In this document: positions 1 through 5,698 of the stretch, in pieces
Numbering within the stretch: the stretch's first letter is position 1
How the letters are laid out: each line of letters starts with the position of its first letter
From: an uncultured bacterium
Lineage (GTDB): Bacteria > Acidobacteriota > UBA890
Direction: 5' to 3'
Assembly: GCA_937922775.1 (NCBI GenBank)
Contig: CALAKE010000176.1
Coordinates: 1 to 7,075 of the forward strand
DNA: 7,075 nt
Translations under genes and position numbers: made by a program
The notes under the pieces: model-generated
What the model was told of the DNA's origin: nothing
What the model saw: the letters and a program-made list of their open reading frames with translations, nothing else
Database searches by the model: none

Positions 1-65
1 GCGGATGCAAATCCCGTGCTGAGAACCACGACGCACAGCAGGAGAGTCGGCAGGCGCCCAATCAA
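1..65 (-). CDS. Possible secreted or lipoprotein-like protein, N-terminus only (runs off left edge)
   Basis: Reading leftward from a TTG at 65, the frame stays open to the window edge. It encodes about 22 residues beginning (M)IGRLPTLLL and ending in FASA: a basic residue, a hydrophobic stretch of about 12 residues, then an A-S-A of the kind cut by signal peptidase I. This is a good-looking Sec signal peptide, and nothing of the mature protein is visible. There is no recognisable Shine-Dalgarno before the TTG, and no ATG or GTG lies upstream in frame short of the tRNA gene, so the start is uncertain. It would follow the Gly-Cys tRNA pair on the same strand. Function unknown. The call rests on signal-peptide shape alone and could be chance. 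Confidence 0.3.
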   Translation of the reverse strand, partial: MIGRLPTLLLCVVVLSTGFAS

Positions 66-80
66 ACCGAAATAGGGGCA

Positions 81-111
81 GCGCTTCCGCGCAGGGCGAG
101 TTTCCTTGCCC
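81..111 (-). terminator. Two adjacent tetraloop hairpins downstream of tRNA-Cys
   Basis: On the minus strand, 17 bases after the tRNA-Cys discriminator, GGGCAAG-GAAA-CTCGCCC (111 to 94) can form a 7-pair stem with one A-C mismatch and a GAAA loop. One base later GCGC-GGAA-GCGC (92 to 81) forms a 4-pair stem with a GGAA loop. Both loops fit the GNRA pattern. No clear T-run follows, so this is not a textbook intrinsic terminator. It may be a trailer that stops transcription or marks the 3' processing point of the tRNA transcript. This is inference from base pairing only. Confidence 0.3.
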
Positions 112-127
112 GAGGTCGATGAAATGA

Positions 128-199
128 AGGCGGCGCCCGGATTCGAACCGGGGAATAAGGGTTTTGCAGACCCTTGCCTTACCACTTGGCGACGCCGCC
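128..199 (-). tRNA. tRNA-Cys (anticodon GCA)
   Basis: Read leftward, the sequence folds into a complete cloverleaf of 72 bases. The acceptor stem is GGCGGCG/CGCCGCC, the D-stem is the 3-pair GCC/GGC typical of bacterial tRNA-Cys, and the anticodon stem AGGGT/ACCCT encloses the loop CTGCAAA (anticodon GCA). The T-arm is CCCGG-TTCGAAT-CCGGG. The discriminator is U, the main identity base for cysteinyl-tRNA synthetase. The 3' CCA is not encoded (the genome has TTCA here), so CCA must be added by tRNA nucleotidyltransferase. It lies 117 bases downstream of tRNA-Gly, a Gly-Cys order also seen in many proteobacteria. The gene for its synthetase, cysS, is in this window. Confidence 0.96.
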
Positions 200-316
200 T
201 CTCTGGGCCCGTGCGGCGCATGCCCGGTCCTCCGAGTGGGATATTCGCGCGTGATCGATCGAACGTCACAGGAGAATGTCCAGTAAGACGACAGCGCCGA
301 AGGGACATAAATGAAA

Positions 317-393
317 TGGAGCGGGAAACGGGATTCGAACCCGCGACCTCAACCTTGGCAAGGTTGCGCTCTAGCCAGCTGAGCTATTCCCGC
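317..393 (-). tRNA. tRNA-Gly (anticodon GCC) with encoded CCA
   Basis: Read leftward, a complete 74-base cloverleaf plus encoded CCA is present. The acceptor stem is GCGGGAA/TTCCCGC, the D-arm is GCTC/GAGC, and the anticodon stem CAACC/GGTTG encloses TTGCCAA (anticodon GCC, reading GGC and GGU). The T-arm is GCGGG-TTCGAAT-CCCGT. The discriminator is U, as expected for bacterial tRNA-Gly, and TCCA follows directly, ending at 317. It is the first gene of the leftward Gly-Cys pair, and a plausible promoter lies a few bases upstream. The 117-base spacer before tRNA-Cys holds no further RNA gene that I can recognise. Confidence 0.97.
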
Positions 394-404
394 TCCTGGT
401 CCCA

Positions 405-434
405 ATGGTAGCTACGGTGACGCCCTCTAGGCAA
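405..434 (-). promoter_or_regulatory. Candidate promoter of the tRNA-Gly/tRNA-Cys unit
   Basis: On the minus strand, TTGCCT (434 to 429, 4 of 6 matches to the -35 consensus) is followed after 18 bases by TACCAT (410 to 405, 4 of 6 matches to -10). The predicted start near 398 lies about 5 bases before the mature 5' end of tRNA-Gly at 393. Position suits a tRNA operon, but both hexamers are only moderate. Confidence 0.4.
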
Positions 435-466
435 GCTCCCTGGTCACTTGAAAGAGCATTCGCTTA

Positions 467-472
467 TATACT
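467..472 (+). promoter_or_regulatory. Candidate -10 element for the deacetylase gene
   Basis: TATACT (5 of 6 to TATAAT) sits 32 bases before the ATG at 505, giving a predicted transcript start near 479 and a leader of about 26 bases that contains the GGAG ribosome-binding site. No good -35 lies at 16-18 bases. TTGAAA at 448-453 is only 13 bases away, too close. If this -10 is real, the alternative TTG start at 448 is excluded because it would lie upstream of the transcript. Confidence 0.35.
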
Positions 473-504
473 GCCACCTTGGACGATTTGATGGAGATCT
501 CGAG

Positions 505-1428
505 ATGGCCCAATACATCTACTCCCCCCGCTACCATGTCGACATTGGCCTGCACGTATTCCCCACCGCGAAGTACGAGCTCATCCGCCAGCGATTGATC
601 GACGAGGACGGCGCCCTGCCCGAGGATTTCCTCGAGCCCGAGCAGGCGAGCGCGGAAGAAGTCCTCACGGTGCACACGCAAGATTACTATTTGAAGTGCC
701 GTGATAATCGCCTCAGCTCACTCGACCAGATGCGCCTGGAGCTGCCTTGGTCCCCGGAGCTATTCGATGCCGCTACCCGATGCGTTCGCGGCTCCATCGA
801 TGCCGCTCGCCTCGCCTTGGATCATGGCGTCGGATTGCACATCGGCGGTGGATTTCATCACGCGTATCCTGATCATGGCGAGGGATTCTGCGTCTTCAAC
901 GATCACAGTTGTGCTATCCGCCAGCTACAGGCGGAGGGTGCCATCGACAAGGCTCTCGTTGCGGATTGTGACCTCCATCAGGGAAATGGAACCGCGGCGG
1001 TATTTGCCGACGACCCCACCGTTGCCACGTTTTCGATCCATCAGGACCACATCTATCCGATGGACAGACCCCCCAGCACGATCGACATCGGCCTCATGCC
1101 GGGCACCAACGACAAGGCTTACTTGAAAGAGCTGGAACGCTGGCTACTACCCCTCTTCGATAGCCAAGCCCCGGATCTCGTCGTCTACGTCGGAGGCGCC
1201 GATCCGTACTGCGAGGATCAACTCGGATCCCTGGCACTCACACGCGAGGGGCTCAGCAAACGCGACGCGCTCGTCGCCAACGCATGCAAGGATCGCGGCA
1301 TCCCTCTACTTGTGGTTCTTGCAGGCGGCTACGCCTACAAATTCGAGGATACGGTCGGCATTCATCTGGAGACCATTCGGCAGGCCCGCAACCTCTGGAA
1401 ACCGACAAGCGCCCAGGGCGATTCGTAG
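505..1428 (+). CDS. Histone deacetylase-family protein, class IV (HDAC11)-like zinc hydrolase
   Basis: This 307-residue protein is a single arginase/HDAC-fold domain, the usual size for bacterial members. All hallmarks of the zinc deacetylase site are visible: the tandem histidines H118-H119 in GGGFHHA, D154-C-D156-L-H158 in DCDLHQGNG (charge-relay Asp, then zinc ligands Asp and His), the third zinc ligand D233 in GGADP, and the catalytic tyrosine Y276 in LAGGY. HQGNG, rather than the HHGDG seen in HDAC8, together with the N-terminal YSPRY, resembles eukaryotic class IV HDAC11 and its bacterial relatives. The expected reaction is removal of an acyl group from lysine or a small amine in the cytoplasm. 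The substrate cannot be read from sequence. The ATG at 505 is chosen because GGAG lies 8 bases upstream and homology begins there; a TTG at 448 would add 19 unlike residues. It stands alone, divergent from the tRNAs and convergent with yraN. Confidence 0.93.
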   Translation: MAQYIYSPRYHVDIGLHVFPTAKYELIRQRLIDEDGALPEDFLEPEQASAEEVLTVHTQDYYLKCRDNRLSSLDQMRLELPWSPELFDAATRCVRGSIDAARLALDHGVGLHIGGGFHHAYPDHGEGFCVFNDHSCAIRQLQAEGAIDKALVADCDLHQGNGTAAVFADDPTVATFSIHQDHIYPMDRPPSTIDIGLMPGTNDKAYLKELERWLLPLFDSQAPDLVVYVGGADPYCEDQLGSLALTREGLSKRDALVANACKDRGIPLLVVLAGGYAYKFEDTVGIHLETIRQARNLWKPTSAQGDS

Positions 1429-1478
1429 AGCGGTGGCTCTGCAGCGGCTTCGCATCAGGTCCCGACGTTCGGGGACGT

Positions 1479-1856
1479 TCAGGGACGAAATGCATCCCGC
1501 AGCCAGGTCGCCTGAGCGCGCCCTCCGCGGACCCGCACGCTGACGACGTCGAAACGGCACACGCACCCGCGTGCGTTCTCCTGACGCAGGAAATCGCGAG
1601 CTGTTGCGATGATTTTTCGCTGTTTGCGACCGTCGACCGCGTGCTCTGGGTCACCAAAGTCCGATCGATGTCGTGCCTTCACCTCGACGAAGGCCACGAC
1701 ATCTCCATCTCGAACGATGAGATCGATCTCACCTTGCCGGCACCGGTATCGCTCGGCCAGAACCCGACAGCCGCGTGACTCCAGCTGCCTGGCGGCAAAC
1801 TCCTCCGCCGCGCGACCGAACACCTGAGTCCACCCACTTCTCGATCTCCGTCCCAT
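1479..1856 (-). CDS. yraN: YraN family (UPF0102) endonuclease-like protein
   Basis: With the ATG at 1856 the product is 125 residues, normal for the UPF0102/YraN family, whose fold is of the PD-(D/E)XK nuclease type. Visible family features are the N-terminal helix FGRAAEEFAARQLESRG (13-29), QGEIDLI (41-47), FVEVKAR (56-62) and RFDVV (101-105). E43, D45, E58 and K60 form the nuclease-like E-x-D...E-x-K core. The cellular role of the family is not well defined; a part in recombination or DNA processing has been suggested from the fold. The start is preceded by GGAGG only 3 bases away; an in-frame ATG at 1874 is possible but has no Shine-Dalgarno. The gene lies 67 bases downstream of cysS as last gene of the leftward block and ends 50 bases from the convergent deacetylase gene. 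Confidence 0.9.
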   Translation of the reverse strand: MGRRSRSGWTQVFGRAAEEFAARQLESRGCRVLAERYRCRQGEIDLIVRDGDVVAFVEVKARHRSDFGDPEHAVDGRKQRKIIATARDFLRQENARGCVCRFDVVSVRVRGGRAQATWLRDAFRP

Positions 1857-1923
1857 GACCCTCCGCTCATCCATATGGGATGGCCACGGACTAGGGGATG
1901 GAACGGGCAAGCTGGCCGCCAGG

Positions 1924-3435
1924 CTAACCAGCCGTGGAGCGTACACGCCAGCGCACCCCCTGCGGCGTGTCCTCGAGGTCGATTCCGTGCTCCTGGAGCT
2001 CATCCCTAATGCGATCAGCCTCGGCGAAATCGCGGGCGGCACGTGCACGAATGCGCGCGTCGATCATCTCGAGAAGATCCTCCGACACCGATGGTCCCAT
2101 CGCCAGGAGAACCTCATCATCAATCTCGATCCGCCGCTCAGTTTGCTCTTCGGCCTCGGGCAGGACTGCCCAGATGCCATCCGCCTCTCTGATCCAGTCC
2201 AAGGCCGCAGCCGCATCCTCGCGACTCATACTGCCCTGGTCAAGAGCGGTGTGGGCTTCGCGAACCAACGTAAACAGGTGCCCGAGTGCACCGCTGGTGT
2301 TGAGATCATCGAGCAGGGCGTTGCGGAACTCTGCGGCTACTCCTGACAAGACCTCGGAAAACGGAACCTCCGCAACTTCCCCGGGGGCCCGCGAGGAGAC
2401 CGCCACGTCCGCACCCGACACGCCCCGCTTCCGCAACGACGGCATCTCCTGCTCGAGGCGGAGAACCAGCTCGACGAGCCGGTCGACGGATGCCTGGGCC
2501 TGGCTCAAGGCTTCGAAAGTGAAGTTGAGCTGCTTGCGGTAGTGCACCGACGAGAGCATGAAGCGCAGCGCGCTGGGGCTGTAACCTTTGTCCAGCAACT
2601 CTTTGAGCGTGTACTGGTTCCCCAGGCTCTTGCTCATCTTGGTGCTGTCGACGATGAGATGCGCACAGTGCATCCAGACGCGAGCGAAGGGCTCGCCGGT
2701 GGCCGCGGTGCTCTGCGCAATCTCGTTCTCGTGGTGGGGGAACATCAGGTCGACGCCCCCCAAATGGATGTCGAAATCTGTCCCCAGGTACTTCATGCTC
2801 ATTGTCGAACACTCGAGGTGCCATCCCGGGCGGCCGCGGCCGATCTTCGTATCCCAGGCCGGCTCTCCCTCCTTGGCCGCCTTCCAGAGGGCGAAATCGC
2901 GCACATCTTCCTTCTCGTACTCGTCGCCCTCGACGCGACCGGTAGAACGTAGCTGGGAAGGATCGAGTCGCGACAGGATCCCGTATTCAGGAAAGCTGGA
3001 CACACTGAAGTAGATTGAGCCGTCCTGCTCGTAGGCGTGCCCCCGATCGAGAAGGCGCTGAACCAGATCGACCATCTCCTCGATGTGCTCGGTAGCTCTC
3101 GGATACAGGGTTGCCGGTTTGATGTGCAGAGTCTCGAGGTCCTGGAAGAATGCCTGGGCGTAGGTCTCGGTATAGTCCGCCAACGATTGGCCAGTGCGCA
3201 GAGCTCCGGCGATCGTCTTGTCGTCGACGTCGGTGATGTTCATGACCAGACGAACTGGGTACCCCGCCCATTCCATCGTGCGGCGCAGGATGTCCACCCA
3301 CACGTTGAAGCGCATGTTGCCGATGTGGGCGTGGTCGTAGACCGTAGGGCCGCACGCGTACAAACGCACGTCCGTCGGATCGTCAGGCTCGAATGCCTGT
3401 ACGCTTCGGCTCAGAGTGTTGTAGAGCTTCAACAT
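1924..3435 (-). CDS. cysS: Cysteinyl-tRNA synthetase
   Basis: This enzyme charges tRNA-Cys with cysteine using ATP in the cytoplasm and is essential. At 503 residues it is slightly longer than the E. coli enzyme (461). The class I signatures are intact: H37-I-G-N within YDHAHIGNMR and K266-M-S-K-S. The four zinc ligands that select cysteine fall at the same numbers as in E. coli: C28 (YACGP), C209 (HLECS), H234 and E238 (PHHENE). The C-terminal half holds the helical DALR-type and anticodon-binding regions, with an extra linker of about 25 residues (335-360), rich in small residues, that explains part of the added length. The ATG start fits the family N-terminus (MLKLYNTLSR), but no Shine-Dalgarno precedes it; a run of eight C occupies that place. 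It lies 30 bases after the RsbW-like gene and is followed by yraN. The substrate tRNA-Cys gene is 1.7 kb away. Confidence 0.98.
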   Translation of the reverse strand: MLKLYNTLSRSVQAFEPDDPTDVRLYACGPTVYDHAHIGNMRFNVWVDILRRTMEWAGYPVRLVMNITDVDDKTIAGALRTGQSLADYTETYAQAFFQDLETLHIKPATLYPRATEHIEEMVDLVQRLLDRGHAYEQDGSIYFSVSSFPEYGILSRLDPSQLRSTGRVEGDEYEKEDVRDFALWKAAKEGEPAWDTKIGRGRPGWHLECSTMSMKYLGTDFDIHLGGVDLMFPHHENEIAQSTAATGEPFARVWMHCAHLIVDSTKMSKSLGNQYTLKELLDKGYSPSALRFMLSSVHYRKQLNFTFEALSQAQASVDRLVELVLRLEQEMPSLRKRGVSGADVAVSSRAPGEVAEVPFSEVLSGVAAEFRNALLDDLNTSGALGHLFTLVREAHTALDQGSMSREDAAAALDWIREADGIWAVLPEAEEQTERRIEIDDEVLLAMGPSVSEDLLEMIDARIRARAARDFAEADRIRDELQEHGIDLEDTPQGVRWRVRSTAG

Positions 3436-3444
3436 GATCTATGC

Positions 3445-3452
3445 GGGGGGGG
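3445..3452 (-). repeat. C8 homopolymer just upstream of cysS
   Basis: Eight consecutive C on the coding strand occupy the 30-base spacer between the RsbW-like stop codon and the cysS ATG, about 9-17 bases before the start, where a ribosome-binding site would sit. No purine-rich Shine-Dalgarno is present in the spacer. Such tracts are prone to slipped-strand length change and also to sequencing error. Confidence 0.85.
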
Positions 3453-3465
3453 TATCGTTGCGGGC

Positions 3466-3801
3466 CTATTCTTCGCGCACCAAGATCGCAGGCAGCTCGC
3501 GTCCACCGCGAAGAGGGCTGAGCCTGACCTCGACCCCCTCCCCCACGATCGACAAGGTGGCCCGAATAGCGCCCTTCGCTCCTGAATGCGCATCTGTGGG
3601 GGGCGTACCCTCAGGACCGCCGCGGCGACCACAGATTTCATCGATCGCGACTCGAATCTGCTCCTCGACCTGCTCAGGAGATTCGATATCGCTGCCCTCG
3701 ACCATGAGCAACTCCTCGACAAAGCCCATGAGAAGAGCAACCACAAAGTCGTCACACGGGAGGCTGAACCTCGCTTCGTGGCCTACGAAAGACTCATCCA
3801 T
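3466..3801 (-). CDS. Small hypothetical protein resembling a degenerate RsbW/GHKL ATPase-like domain
   Basis: This 111-residue protein has no name I can assign with certainty. Residues 10-32 (ARFSLP...FVVALLMGFVEELL) and 45-57 (VEEQIRVAIDEIC) recall the first strand and helices of RsbW-type anti-sigma kinases, where the matching helix reads like IELAVDEAxTN. Here the Asn that binds Mg-ATP is replaced: DEIC is followed by GRR, and a glycine/proline-rich stretch (60-76) fills the place of the ATP lid. Residues 79-95 (IRATLSIVGEGVEVRLS) look like the following beta hairpin. If homologous, it has probably lost ATP binding and might act as a protein-interaction module. The start at 3801 has only a weak GGTG upstream. 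It is preceded by 122 bases after ribF and followed 30 bases later by cysS, so it is likely cotranscribed with cysS. The assignment is by pattern only. Confidence 0.6.
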   Translation of the reverse strand: MDESFVGHEARFSLPCDDFVVALLMGFVEELLMVEGSDIESPEQVEEQIRVAIDEICGRRGGPEGTPPTDAHSGAKGAIRATLSIVGEGVEVRLSPLRGGRELPAILVREE

Positions 3802-3858
3802 GTCGAATCACCGAGATCACACGGATCCACCGCTCTGTCAACGCATCTAGGCGCTCGA

Positions 3859-3864
3859 AGTATA
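3859..3864 (-). promoter_or_regulatory. Candidate -10 element ahead of the RsbW-like gene and cysS
   Basis: In the 122-base gap after ribF, minus-strand TATACT (5 of 6 to consensus) lies 57 bases before the ATG at 3801. The -35 region at 17-18 bases is poor. It could give the RsbW-like/cysS/yraN segment its own promoter, separate from the HAD-MBL-ribF unit. Position and one hexamer are the only support. Confidence 0.3.
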
Positions 3865-3923
3865 GCCCATGATCTCCGTGGGGTCGTAGACGATTCCACG
3901 ACCGGTCCGCGGCCCCAGCGACC

Positions 3924-4853
3924 TCAAAGATTACTGAAATATGCCCTGGCGAGAGCGATATCTCGCCGAATCTGACTCGCGAGCTCATCAGCGCCGGGGA
4001 ACTCGATCTCCTCGCGCAGCTTCAGCAGGAACTCGAGATCCATTCGGTGGCCGTAGAGGTCGCCCTTGTAGTCGAGCAGGTGAGCCTCGATCGTGGTGGC
4101 GCCTCCGGCGCCGAAAGTGGGCCGCGTACCGATGTTCGTAACTGCAGGAAATTTCTTGCCTTCCACCAGAGCTCGCGTCACATACACCCCTGCAGGTGGT
4201 AGCAATCCGTTCTCCGGCAATAGGTTCGCGGTAGGCGCTCCCATTTCTCGCCCACGTTTGCCTCCCTGGGCCACTTCGCCTCGGAGTGTCAGTGGTCGAC
4301 CAAGAAGTCCTGTCGCACCCTCCATGTCACCTTCTCTAATGAGCTGACGCACCCACGATGAAGAGATGGGCCGATCGTCATGGAGGACCTCGGGGACGAC
4401 CGTCAGATCGAACCCGCGTGCGGCGCCAAGATCTCGGAGATAGGCGACATCACCCGCACCGAAACGTCCGAATCTGAAGTAGCTGCTGACATGCAGAGCG
4501 GCGAGATTCAATGTGCCGAGGAGAAAGTCTCCGACGAAAGCCTCCCGGCCTACCGCCGCCACATGCTCATCGAAGGGAATGACCACGATTCCATCTACAC
4601 CAACGGCAGCGATCTCCTCGAGTCGTTGATCCAGGGTCTGCATCAGACTCGGCGGCTCGTTCGGCTTCAGGAGGGCACGCGTATGAGGATCGAACGTGCA
4701 CACAACGGAAGCACATCCTCTCTCTCTCGCGTCCGCAATGACGCTCTCGATAGCCCCCTGATGGCCGAGGTGGACTCCATCGAAGTTGCCGATCGACACG
4801 ACCGGCGCGTCGAAATCGTGATCGAGACCAAGGAATCCACGCACCACACCCAT
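3924..4853 (-). CDS. ribF: Bifunctional riboflavin kinase / FAD synthetase
   Basis: RibF phosphorylates riboflavin to FMN and then adenylylates FMN to FAD in the cytoplasm. The product is 309 residues, the normal family length. The N-terminal nucleotidyltransferase domain (about 16-180) shows IGNFDGVHLGH (21-31), CTFDPH (52-57), FRFG (126-129) and SSSWVRQLI (164-172). The C-terminal riboflavin kinase domain (about 184-307) shows GRPLTLRGEV (185-194), GAPTANL (205-211), GVYVT (222-226), NIGTRPTFG (240-248), and E256 and H258 in TTIEAHLLD. The segment just before FRFG reads HVSSY rather than the usual VGxD/N, a departure from the family pattern. The ATG overlaps the upstream stop codon as TGATG, with AGGGGA about 10 bases before it, so it is likely translationally coupled to the MBL-fold gene. 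It is followed by a 122-base gap. Confidence 0.97.
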   Translation of the reverse strand: MGVVRGFLGLDHDFDAPVVSIGNFDGVHLGHQGAIESVIADARERGCASVVCTFDPHTRALLKPNEPPSLMQTLDQRLEEIAAVGVDGIVVIPFDEHVAAVGREAFVGDFLLGTLNLAALHVSSYFRFGRFGAGDVAYLRDLGAARGFDLTVVPEVLHDDRPISSSWVRQLIREGDMEGATGLLGRPLTLRGEVAQGGKRGREMGAPTANLLPENGLLPPAGVYVTRALVEGKKFPAVTNIGTRPTFGAGGATTIEAHLLDYKGDLYGHRMDLEFLLKLREEIEFPGADELASQIRRDIALARAYFSNL

Positions 4854-5698
4854 CAGGCATCATCCCCTGGCATCGGCATCTCGATCACCAGCCCGTCGTA
4901 GGCCACGCCGATGTCATCGCTCAACTCTTCCTCCAGGCTCGCATGGTCGAAATCGTGCGAAAGGTGGGTCAGCAGTGCACGTGCGGGCTGCAATCGACCG
5001 ATCTGCTCGAGAGCCTGGTCGAGCGTGAAGTGGGAGGGGTGCGGCTCTCGACGTAGGGAGTCGATCACCAGGAGCTCCAACCCTTCCAGCTGCCCGGCTG
5101 CCTCAGCCGGAATCTCACTGCAATCGGTGACGTAGGCGAAGTTGCCGATTCTGTAGGCGGTAATGCGCATGCTGTCGTGCCAAACCGGGATCGGTATGAT
5201 CGTCCGCCCGAACAGGTCGAAAGGTTCACTGACACCGTGCAGGCTGAGGCGAGGTACGCCCTTCGCCCCGGGCACGAAAGCATACTTGAAGGTGTGCTGG
5301 ATCGCCGCCATCGTCTCGGAGTTTCCATACAATGGAATCGCAGAGCGCTGCCGATAGTTGTAGAGACGAACATCGTCGAGCCCGAAGATGTGGTCAGCGT
5401 GCGGGTGCGTGTAGAGCACTGCATCGACGCGCTCGAGCCCGGCGCGCAGTGCCTGCTGGCGAAAGTCGGTCGACGTATCCACCAGAACCTTCACGGTCCG
5501 CGTGGCATCACCCTGCCCTTTCCCGACGTTCGACGTTCCACCATCCACCGCCGCGTCCCATTCCAGCAGGAGGCCGGCGCGTAAACGCTGGTTGCGCGGA
5601 TCCTCAGACGTGCAAACTGGGCATTCGCAAGTGAGCACGGGAACGCCCACCGACGTACCTGTGCCGAGAAAGGTCACCTTGATGGAGCTGCCCGTCAT
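4853..5698 (-). CDS. Metallo-beta-lactamase-fold hydrolase, PhnP-like
   Basis: This 281-residue protein opens with FLGTGTSVGVP (10-20), then C24-E-C26-P-V-C29, a cysteine cluster like the structural zinc site of PhnP, and RNQRLR (35-40). The catalytic metal site is complete: H98-P-H100-A-D102-H103, then H174, D192 (YVTDCSE) and H245/H248 in THLSHDFDH. FTLDQALEQI (224-233) and the closing lines are also typical of the family. PhnP is a cyclic phosphodiesterase; related proteins are usually annotated only as MBL-fold metallo-hydrolases, so a phosphodiester or cyclic nucleotide substrate is likely but not shown. A glycine-rich insert of about 20 residues (49-69) separates two core strands. No signal peptide is seen. 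The gene overlaps the HAD gene by 4 bases (ATGA) and ribF by 1 base (TGATG), in the middle of a tightly coupled trio. Confidence 0.93.
   Translation of the reverse strand: MTGSSIKVTFLGTGTSVGVPVLTCECPVCTSEDPRNQRLRAGLLLEWDAAVDGGTSNVGKGQGDATRTVKVLVDTSTDFRQQALRAGLERVDAVLYTHPHADHIFGLDDVRLYNYRQRSAIPLYGNSETMAAIQHTFKYAFVPGAKGVPRLSLHGVSEPFDLFGRTIIPIPVWHDSMRITAYRIGNFAYVTDCSEIPAEAAGQLEGLELLVIDSLRREPHPSHFTLDQALEQIGRLQPARALLTHLSHDFDHASLEEELSDDIGVAYDGLVIEMPMPGDDA

Noticed and set aside
106..411. Rightward open frame of about 100 codons across both tRNA genes
   Set aside because: It is antisense to two complete cloverleaf tRNAs and encodes the familiar spurious peptides (GFEPGN, GFEPATS) that arise from the reverse complement of tRNA T-arms.
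448..504. TTG start at 448 for the deacetylase
   Set aside because: The 19 extra residues do not match the family N-terminus, a likely -10 element lies within them at 467-472, and the ATG at 505 has GGAG at good spacing.
1459..1476. Hairpin GTCCCGA-CGT-TCGGGGAC between the convergent deacetylase and yraN genes
   Set aside because: It has a 7-pair stem with one bulged G and a 3-base loop, but no T-run follows on either strand, so I cannot call it a terminator with confidence.
1875..2048. N-terminal extension of YraN to an ATG at 2048
   Set aside because: The extra residues overlap the 3' end of cysS, look like out-of-frame Ser/Arg/Pro-rich sequence and lie outside the normal family length. 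The start at 1856 has a purine-rich GGAGG just before it.
1855..3013. Several rightward open frames of 130-200 codons opposite cysS
   Set aside because: They are antisense shadows of a gene whose every catalytic motif is present. Their products are rich in Arg and Ser and match no family I recognise, and no ribosome-binding sites support them.
3836..3841. Perfect TTGACA on the minus strand upstream of the RsbW-like gene
   Set aside because: At 16-18 bases downstream there is no credible -10 hexamer (TGATCT at best), so the match alone does not make a promoter.
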